This document shows, piece after piece, positions 4,421-8,975 of a DNA stretch of 8,975 nt; within the stretch, counting starts at the first letter, position 1; each line of letters begins with the position of its first letter. The notes under the pieces are model-generated. The model did not search any database. It was not told the DNA's origin and saw nothing but the letters and a program-made list of their open reading frames with translations. The position numbers and the translations under genes are program-made. Source of the DNA: Chroococcidiopsidaceae cyanobacterium CP_BM_RX_35 (lineage in GTDB: Bacteria; Cyanobacteriota; Cyanobacteriia; Cyanobacteriales; Chroococcidiopsidaceae); the NCBI GenBank assembly GCA_019242465.1, contig JAFAVL010000347.1, positions 1-8,975 on the forward strand. Direction: 5' to 3'.

Positions 4421-6775
4421 ATGGTACGACAAATTCAGCAAGTTACGCCAGCTTTTCCGTGCCTTCATTGTGGTAAACCAGACTGGTGCTACCGACTGGG
4501 CGAACTAACCGTCTGCAAGCGAGATGCCGAACCAGCAACTGGATGGGAAGCCACCAGCAAACGAGATGCTGAAGGCAGCTGCTGCTACTATGCCCCAATT
4601 CAACCGCAGAAATCAATCAGACCCGCACAGAAGCGCTTCTGGGACTATCCCGCCCGTGATGGTTCACCACTAATTCAAGTCCGGCGTGAGGACTATGGAG
4701 ATGGACGCAAAGCCAAGATCCGTCCCTGGCGATGGACAGGCTTTAAGTGGGTGGAAGGCTATGAAGGTCATCTAGACCGAGCAGAGATTCCCGTGTATCA
4801 GCTGGGCGAAGTCAAAAGAACGATCGCCTCTGGATTACCTGTTTTCATTGTTGAAGGTGAGCCTTGCGCTGACGCCCTACGCTCATTAGGACTGGTGGCG
4901 ACCACCAATATCGGCGGAGCTAAGAAGTGGCGGGAGTCAGATTCCGCCGACCTAACTGGAGCGCAAGTAATTCTCTGCCCTGACCGGGATGTGCCGGGGC
5001 TGGAGCACATGGAACGTATTGCTCAAGATTTCTCCGACGCCCTGTGGCTTTATGCCTTTCCTGACTCGTTGGTTTGGAACCACCGGCCTTCGTCTCAGGG
5101 ACTAGATGTGGCAGACTGGATTCAGGAGCAGGGGCTGACTCAAGAGGAGATCCTAGCAGCTGTGGGGTCAAAGCGCCTGAGAGCTGCCGTCAATCCAGTT
5201 GAACCACCCCAGAAGAAAAAGGCAGACTGGACTTTTATGGATATCTGCTCACGCATTAAGGAAATACAGCAATTTATCGACCCAGGTGAGCGAGAGTGGG
5301 AAATGCAAACACTCGCCAAGCAGACTGGTCGTTCTGTGGCGCAACTGTACAAAGTTTACGATACGGCACGCCAGAACCAGCCTGCCTTTGAGTTAACTGA
5401 TGGTGTACAGCTGTTGGAGCAGTCACCCGAGAAATTTGACTGGCTAGTCGCCGGGCTCCTACCCATGGCGACAACGGCGCTGCTCTATGCCGAGGGGGGC
5501 ACCGGCAAAACCCTACTCGCCAATAGCATCATCAAAGCTGTTGCCTGTAGGCAAAGCTGGAATGGGTTTCCCACCAAGCATGGCAAGGTGCTGCTGATGC
5601 AGACGGACGAGCCAGCCGTCGTTACCGCTCAGAATTTGAAAATCGCTCAGTTTCAAGAATTCCTCCAGCCCGGACAACTGCTAATTAACTCCAGATGGCA
5701 GTTTACCCAAACACAGCAGCTGCGAGAGGCGATCACCACCCACAAGCCAGTGCTGGTAGTCATTGACAGCTTGACGAGTTGCAACCGCATGGCGACGGTT
5801 GAGGAAAAGGATGTGGAATATGGGCGCTGCCTGTATGAGCTGCGCGATATCGCTATGGAACTTGGTTGTACCATTCTGGTCCTCCATCACGAAAACAAAA
5901 GCGGCGGCGTGCGGGGCTCTACCGCGATCCAGGCGAACGTCAGTGAAGTTTGGCACCTGAAGCGAGACGGCAAGCTCTCCCCAACGCAGCGGCTGATTGA
6001 GATCGAGAAATCTCGCTCGGGATGTGCCGGTGTGTACCAACTGCAACTGGACGTAGACGATTACAGTTGGCAGCACCAAGGCGATTTTGACCCATCACAG
6101 GCAGGGATTGAAGGTGAGCACTCTCGCCCCTTAGCCTCTCTACCCCTAAAGGCACGGGTGCTGAATTTTCTGGAGGAGCGCCCAGGCATTCCATTTGAGG
6201 TAGAGGAGTTGGTAGGTGAGTTTGGTGGGACTCCTGGGGCGGTACGCAAAGTCTTAACTCAGCTCTGGCGTGCGGGACTGATCGAATTTCAGGAGAGGAG
6301 CAAACCCGCGGGTAAGGGAACGACAAAATATAAAGTGTATCTGTTTGCCGAGTTGGATCAGCGCTCAGAAGCTCCATCCGGTCAGGGTTTTAGCGCCGAT
6401 CCAAGCGATTGTGAAGCGCCGATCCAAGATGAGTGGATCACCGCTTCCCCAGAAGCGGATTGGCGCTCAGACCCCTTACCAGACAAGACTTTGGAAGCGG
6501 TGATCCAAACCGACACAAAGACAGAGCCCCTTTCTCAATCCGATTTCCAATCGTCCCTGTTTCCTGCCGCGGCAGTCTCACCGTCCCAGAAGTCGCGGCT
6601 GATGCCCCAGCATGGGGTTGTGCCCCAAGTTGGTGATGCTGTAATCACTCCGTTAGGGCAGGGTAGAGTTTGCTTAACCTACCCCAATGGTCAATTTGGA
6701 GTGGAACTGGAGGATGGTCGCAGCTTCAGTGCCTGGTCAGCGTCCGAAATTACAGTTCTACCTTTTGAGGCTTAG
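4421..6775 (+). CDS. Primase-helicase-like protein: Zn knuckle, TOPRIM, RecA-like ATPase, winged helix
   Basis: The product is 784 aa. (1) Residues about 12-33 have CLHC (C14, C17), C23 and C32, a likely zinc site for nucleic acid. (2) About 138-235 is a TOPRIM domain: VFIVEGEP with Glu145, GGAKKW, and CPDRD with Asp188/Asp190. (3) About 322-555 is a RepA/AAA_25-type RecA-fold ATPase: Walker A GGTGKT (359-364), Walker B VLVVIDS (Asp449), LVLHHENK and VRGSTA. (4) About 573-640 is a winged helix (PLKARVLNFLEERPGIPFEV, then GGTPGAVRKVLTQLWRAGLI). (5) A repetitive linker and a small C-terminal domain (about 735-780, GQGRVCLTYPNGQFGVELED) end it. The order Zn, TOPRIM, RecA ATPase recalls T7 gp4-type primase-helicases, but the segment between Zn and TOPRIM is short, so primase activity is unproven. 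The start has only a weak GGGGA ahead of it; no other in-frame start lies between it and the stop at 4337. A toxin–antitoxin pair follows after 88 nt. Confidence 0.85.
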   Translation: MVRQIQQVTPAFPCLHCGKPDWCYRLGELTVCKRDAEPATGWEATSKRDAEGSCCYYAPIQPQKSIRPAQKRFWDYPARDGSPLIQVRREDYGDGRKAKIRPWRWTGFKWVEGYEGHLDRAEIPVYQLGEVKRTIASGLPVFIVEGEPCADALRSLGLVATTNIGGAKKWRESDSADLTGAQVILCPDRDVPGLEHMERIAQDFSDALWLYAFPDSLVWNHRPSSQGLDVADWIQEQGLTQEEILAAVGSKRLRAAVNPVEPPQKKKADWTFMDICSRIKEIQQFIDPGEREWEMQTLAKQTGRSVAQLYKVYDTARQNQPAFELTDGVQLLEQSPEKFDWLVAGLLPMATTALLYAEGGTGKTLLANSIIKAVACRQSWNGFPTKHGKVLLMQTDEPAVVTAQNLKIAQFQEFLQPGQLLINSRWQFTQTQQLREAITTHKPVLVVIDSLTSCNRMATVEEKDVEYGRCLYELRDIAMELGCTILVLHHENKSGGVRGSTAIQANVSEVWHLKRDGKLSPTQRLIEIEKSRSGCAGVYQLQLDVDDYSWQHQGDFDPSQAGIEGEHSRPLASLPLKARVLNFLEERPGIPFEVEELVGEFGGTPGAVRKVLTQLWRAGLIEFQERSKPAGKGTTKYKVYLFAELDQRSEAPSGQGFSADPSDCEAPIQDEWITASPEADWRSDPLPDKTLEAVIQTDTKTEPLSQSDFQSSLFPAAAVSPSQKSRLMPQHGVVPQVGDAVITPLGQGRVCLTYPNGQFGVELEDGRSFSAWSASEITVLPFEA
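6390..6507. repeat. Cluster of short direct and inverted repeats in the linker of the primase-helicase gene
   Basis: GCGCCGATCCAA occurs twice within about 40 bases (near 6391 and 6416). TGGATCACCGCTTC (6434-6447) and GAAGCGGTGATCCA (6494-6507) are perfect 14-bp inverted copies. CCGCTT and AAGCGG (6441-6446, 6453-6458) form an inner hairpin. The repeats encode the low-complexity Asp/Glu/Pro linker between the winged helix and the C-terminal domain. They may be expansion repeats or binding sites. Confidence 0.5.
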
Positions 6776-6822
6776 TTATCTAACAGCTTGCCCGACAGAG
6801 TAGTAGCTATCTGGCGACGGAT

Positions 6823-6837
6823 TTGACAAAAGCGCTT
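6823..6837 (+). promoter_or_regulatory. Candidate -35 box and palindrome ahead of the toxin–antitoxin pair
   Basis: TTGACA (6823-6828) is a perfect -35 consensus, followed at once by the palindrome AAGCGCTT (6830-6837). No good -10 lies 16-18 nt on. The palindrome is well placed for antitoxin autoregulation, which is typical of such pairs; this is inference. Confidence 0.3.
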
Positions 6838-6863
6838 AAACCAATGGAATCAAGGAATTAGTT

Positions 6864-7115
6864 ATGCAGATTATTACGTTATGCAGTTATGTGGGTGAGG
6901 ATGGAATCATGCACCTGCAAGTCCCAGTCGGTAAGACTGATGTGGACTTAGAAGTCGTGGTGATTATCCAGCCTTCAACATCGGCAAAGACGAATCCGCC
7001 TGAAGTCCGGGGCTGGCCGCCCGGTTTCTTTGAGAGGACAGCTGGTGCTTGGCAGGGGGAACCACTAACACGGGCAGAGCAAGGGGAAGCAGAACAGCGG
7101 GATGAGCTTGTGTGA
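6864..7115 (+). CDS. VapB-like antitoxin
   Basis: The product is 83 aa. Residues 1-36 form a short beta-rich, probably DNA-binding/dimerisation part (MQIITLCSYVGEDGIMHLQV, then DVDLEVVVIIQ). Residues about 50-83 form the toxin-binding tail GWPPGFFERTAGAWQGEPL followed by an acidic end. This pattern recurs in small proteins encoded directly before PIN-domain toxins in cyanobacteria. It is expected to bind and block the VapC RNase encoded next and to repress the operon together with it. AAGGA at 6852-6856 lies 7 nt before the ATG, supporting the start. The stop overlaps the GTG start of the toxin by 4 nt, so synthesis of the two is coupled. Confidence 0.82.
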   Translation: MQIITLCSYVGEDGIMHLQVPVGKTDVDLEVVVIIQPSTSAKTNPPEVRGWPPGFFERTAGAWQGEPLTRAEQGEAEQRDELV

Positions 7116-7522
7116 TCTATCTGCTAGACACTAATACCTGTATCGGGTATCTCACTCGTCGTAGTTCGCCTCTAGTTGACAAATTCGCCGAGGTATCACC
7201 GCCTGATATAGTCTTGTGTGACATTGTGAAGGCCGAACTTTACTACGGTGCCTATAAAAGCACTCGACTGGAGGCGAATCTGGCGTTGCTTAGGGATTTC
7301 TTCAACCTGTTTGTTAGCCTGCCCTTTGATAGTTGGGCAGCGGAAATACATGGTCGCATCCGGGCACAGTTGCAAGTCTTGGGGACTCCGATTGGACCTT
7401 ATGACCTTCAGATTGCGGCGATTGCTTTGGCTAACAACCTAACACTAGTGACGCACAACACTCGTGAGTTCAACCGAGTGGCAGGATTACGTCTTGAAGA
7501 TTGGGAGGCTCCTTCCGAGTGA
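7112..7522 (+). CDS. vapC: VapC-family PIN-domain ribonuclease toxin
   Basis: The product is 136 aa, the usual VapC length. PIN-domain acidic residues are in place: Asp6 in YLLDTNTCI, Glu42 in VKAELYYGAY, and Asp98 in GPYDLQIAAIAL. The closing motif THNTREFNRVAGLRLEDW contains Asn116 and Glu119. VapC toxins are Mg-dependent endoribonucleases that cut tRNA or rRNA sites; the target of this one cannot be read. Translation starts at GTG inside GTGA, overlapping the antitoxin stop, the normal arrangement that keeps toxin below antitoxin. All catalytic residues are present, so it is probably active. Its place directly behind a replication-type ATPase suggests a maintenance (addiction) role. Confidence 0.9.
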   Translation: MIYLLDTNTCIGYLTRRSSPLVDKFAEVSPPDIVLCDIVKAELYYGAYKSTRLEANLALLRDFFNLFVSLPFDSWAAEIHGRIRAQLQVLGTPIGPYDLQIAAIALANNLTLVTHNTREFNRVAGLRLEDWEAPSE

Positions 7523-7901
7523 GCAGCTACCACCCTCTAGTCTTGCATCACTTACTTACCATTCGGGGTTAACTTCTGGATGTCAACGGCTTCAAGATTT
7601 TAATTCGAGTCGATGTCGTTTAACCAATATCTCCCGACACCGCCACCGCCTCCCCTCATCCCTCAACTTCTCGCTCAGATGCTCTACGGGCGCGAGAGGG
7701 GTATTCCCTCCCAGAACCTACCCCAAGCCATTCATTACTGTGGGATTTGGAGTTGGGAGAGAAAGGGGTGACTTGGTTGTAGGCCGGAAAACTACAGAAT
7801 TCCGACCAGCGCTCATACTGGGTAATTGAATGCAAAGTTATTTGCTCGAACATTGCGTGAGCTTTTGGTAAACCTGTAACCTACACTTAAAGTCGGGCTC
7901 A

Positions 7902-7919
7902 GAGGATGTCTTGAAAACC
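7902..7919 (+). repeat. Possible solitary IS5-type terminal repeat
   Basis: GAGGATGTCTTGAAAACC resembles the GAGG(N)TGTCTGGNAAA ends of IS5-type elements and shares most of its first 12 bases with the IS end read from 2578. No transposase or partner end follows before the dsbA-like gene, so it may be a relic or chance. Confidence 0.25.
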
Positions 7920-7958
7920 TTTGCTCTGCTTGTACTTAACCATTCAATAGTCTAAGGA

Positions 7959-7973
7959 TGGTCAGACCGACCA
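7959..7973 (-). terminator. Weak hairpin downstream of the dsbA-like gene
   Basis: On the minus strand TGGTC and GACCA form a 5-bp stem with a 5-nt loop, 12 nt past the stop codon. The following TCCTTAG is only mildly T-rich, so a Rho-independent role is doubtful. Confidence 0.25.
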
Positions 7974-7985
7974 GGCTGCAGAGGT

Positions 7986-8753
7986 TCACCTGAGCGCCCA
8001 GGCAGTGTCTATCGCACTCTGGAATTGAGGGAGCGACATCGCTCCCGAGAACATCGTACCGCCCACTACATAGGTCGGCGTACCCTGGACCCCAAGCGAT
8101 TTCGACAACGCTAAGTTCGCATCGATACGCGCCTGGATTGACGGATCGTCCATGTCGCGGCGCAAGCGCGCCCAGTCTAGCCCGACCTGGTTGGTAGCCG
8201 CCTGTACTGACTGCTCAGTGATTTCTGCTGGACCGTTCATAATTGCTTCCTGCAGCTGCAGATAGCCGCCCTGCTTCTGCGCCGCCAGCACCGCTCGCGC
8301 ACCGAACTCGCTGCCAGAGCCCTCTATTGGAATGTCCTTGTAAACGATCCGCAGTTTCGGTTCGGCAATGACCAGTTCATGTATTACCGGCAACATGCGC
8401 CGACAATAAGGACATTGCAGGTCATAAAATTCCACAAGCGTCTTTTCACCCTGCAGATTGCCGGTGACTGGATCGCTCGGAGTGTCTGTCAAAGCGAGTC
8501 GAACCTTATCGATCGCTGCGCGTGTCGCGTCCGCCTGTTTGCGGTTCTCGTCCGCTTGTAGCGTCGTTACTCCGTCGCGCAGGATGCTTGGGTCTGATTT
8601 CAGCGCCTCGCGTATGATGTGTACGATCTCTGTGCGTTGCTCCGGGGTGAAGGCCCTCGTTTGCGCATCAACTTGGGCAGCAGATGACACCTGCGGAAAC
8701 AGTAACAGCGCCAAGCAGATCGCTAGTAATGACATCAGGCGGAGCGCATGCAT
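7986..8753 (-). CDS. DsbA-family periplasmic thiol-disulfide oxidoreductase
   Basis: The product is 255 aa from the chosen ATG. Residues 1-26 are a Sec signal peptide (MHALRLMSLLAICLALLLFP, then QVSSAA with a likely cut after SSA). Residues about 36-88 are a charged helical region (FTPEQRTEIVHIIREALKSD) like the N-terminal oligomerisation region of ScsC/BdbD/Com1-type DsbA proteins. Residues 100-255 are the thioredoxin-DsbA fold with active site CPYC (114-117), KDIPIEGSGSEFGARA, and the cis-Pro loop GTPTYVV (Pro226). Exported DsbA proteins oxidise or isomerise cysteines. The longer start at 8777 is rejected because AGGAGG sits 5 nt before the ATG at 8753 and gives a clean signal peptide. GC-rich codons and alphaproteobacterial-looking protein style, unlike the neighbours, suggest acquisition by transfer. 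No DsbB partner is visible in the window. Confidence 0.9.
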   Translation of the reverse strand: MHALRLMSLLAICLALLLFPQVSSAAQVDAQTRAFTPEQRTEIVHIIREALKSDPSILRDGVTTLQADENRKQADATRAAIDKVRLALTDTPSDPVTGNLQGEKTLVEFYDLQCPYCRRMLPVIHELVIAEPKLRIVYKDIPIEGSGSEFGARAVLAAQKQGGYLQLQEAIMNGPAEITEQSVQAATNQVGLDWARLRRDMDDPSIQARIDANLALSKSLGVQGTPTYVVGGTMFSGAMSLPQFQSAIDTAWALR

Positions 8754-8758
8754 ATTAA

Positions 8759-8764
8759 CCTCCT
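8759..8764 (-). promoter_or_regulatory. Shine-Dalgarno of the dsbA-like gene
   Basis: The minus strand reads AGGAGG followed by T, 5 nt before the ATG at 8753. It is close to a perfect anti-16S match and decides between the two possible starts. Confidence 0.8.
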
Positions 8765-8778
8765 GTACGGGAAACACG

Positions 8779-8807
8779 ATTTGAGTTCGTCACACTCACT
8801 ATGCCAA
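8779..8807 (-). promoter_or_regulatory. Candidate sigma-70 promoter of the dsbA-like gene
   Basis: On the minus strand TTGGCA (8807-8802, 5 of 6) and TCAAAT (8784-8779, 4 of 6) are separated by exactly 17 nt. Transcription would begin near 8772 and leave a short leader that just includes the Shine-Dalgarno. Confidence 0.4.
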
Positions 8808-8855
8808 CACCGACCGAGTAAGTTGACGATACCACAGTCAACATTACAGAGAGCT

Positions 8856-8975
8856 TTAGCCGGGCGGCAACAGGCTTGCCTTATCTTGGAGTATGCCAAA
8901 CCGACTTAAGGACAAGTGTTCAAGGGCGGAACGCTGCCATAGAGCAGATTTATACCAGTTTCCGTCGAGCCGATT
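8856..8975 (-). CDS. Possible 3' end of a gene running off the window
   Basis: From the right edge the minus strand is open for 39 codons and ends at TAA (8856-8858). It reads NRLDGNWYKSALWQRSALEH, then LSLSRFGILQDKASLLPPG. The residue mix is protein-like, but the piece is too short to recognise and could be chance. If real, it is a partial gene upstream of, and on the same strand as, the dsbA-like gene. Confidence 0.22.
   Translation of the reverse strand, partial: NRLDGNWYKSALWQRSALEHLSLSRFGILQDKASLLPPG

Larger units (their letters stand above)
7523..7985. other. Gene-free stretch between vapC and the dsbA-like gene
   Basis: No credible gene is seen in these 463 bases. A small hairpin GAGGG-GTATT-CCCTC lies at 7696-7710. 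The flanking DNA is rich in CCCTC/GGGAG runs of the kind common in cyanobacterial spacers. A possible isolated IS end lies at 7902-7919. Confidence 0.5.

Noticed and set aside
5681..6377. Long minus-strand open frames within the primase-helicase gene
   Set aside because: They oppose the conserved ATPase and winged-helix domains and have no recognisable content.
7464..7829. 121-codon plus-strand frame overlapping the vapC end
   Set aside because: Ser/Arg-rich, low-quality residue mix, starts inside vapC in another frame and lacks a ribosome-binding site.
8754..8777. Upstream start (MFPVQEVN...) for the dsbA-like gene
   Set aside because: It would place the AGGAGG inside the coding region and put charged residues ahead of a normal signal peptide.
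1..8975. CRISPR array, rRNA/tRNA genes, or HIP1 (GCGATCGC) sites
   Set aside because: No regularly spaced repeats or RNA gene cores were seen, and I found no exact HIP1 octamer. The lack of HIP1 weakens but does not exclude a cyanobacterial origin.

Overview
The window most resembles accessory DNA of a cyanobacterium. The grounds are the two-gene toxin–antitoxin pair at 6864-7522, whose antitoxin ends in a GWxPGFFExTAGAWQGEPL-type motif that I associate with cyanobacterial VapBC-like loci, and the large Zn-knuckle/TOPRIM/RecA-like ATPase protein at 4421-6775. This assignment is recall plus inference; no rRNA, tRNA or photosynthesis gene is present to settle it. The dsbA-like gene at the right end looks proteobacterial in protein style and in its GC-rich codons, so the region is probably a mosaic.

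Layout. 37-1098: a rubredoxin domain fused to a pirin-type bicupin. It is followed on the same strand by a two-lobed tautomerase-superfamily enzyme (1204-1806), and the pair looks like a small redox/aromatic-detoxification unit. 1807-2580: mobile-element debris, namely a ~196-bp MITE-like element with long inverted ends (1867-2062) abutting a decayed IS5-family transposase (2064-2521). 2581-3051: a gene-poor stretch with a 20-codon ORF behind a good Shine-Dalgarno and a protein-like frame broken by one stop. 3052-4157 (minus strand): a PadR-family repressor overlapping by 4 nt with a multi-span membrane protein; the end of the padR gene carries a 42-bp in-frame tandem duplication. 4158-4420: the divergent regulatory region, with an inverted repeat, a strong hairpin and a start-less protein-like frame.

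4421-7522 (plus strand) reads as a replication/maintenance module: a 784-aa primase-helicase-like protein (N-terminal four-Cys motif, TOPRIM, RecA-like ATPase, winged helix, C-terminal tail), then a VapB-like antitoxin and a VapC PIN-domain RNase toxin overlapping by 4 nt. This is what a plasmid, phage-like element or genomic island could carry, but no integrase, partition gene or origin is visible. 7523-7985 is noncoding, with a possible isolated IS end. 7986-8753 (minus strand) is a secreted DsbA-type thiol-disulfide oxidoreductase with a strong ribosome-binding site and a plausible promoter. The last 120 bases hold an open frame on the minus strand that may be the 3' end of a further gene.

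The best candidates for something undescribed are the rubredoxin-pirin fusion paired with the tautomerase, the primase-helicase/vapBC module, and the MITE-like element.
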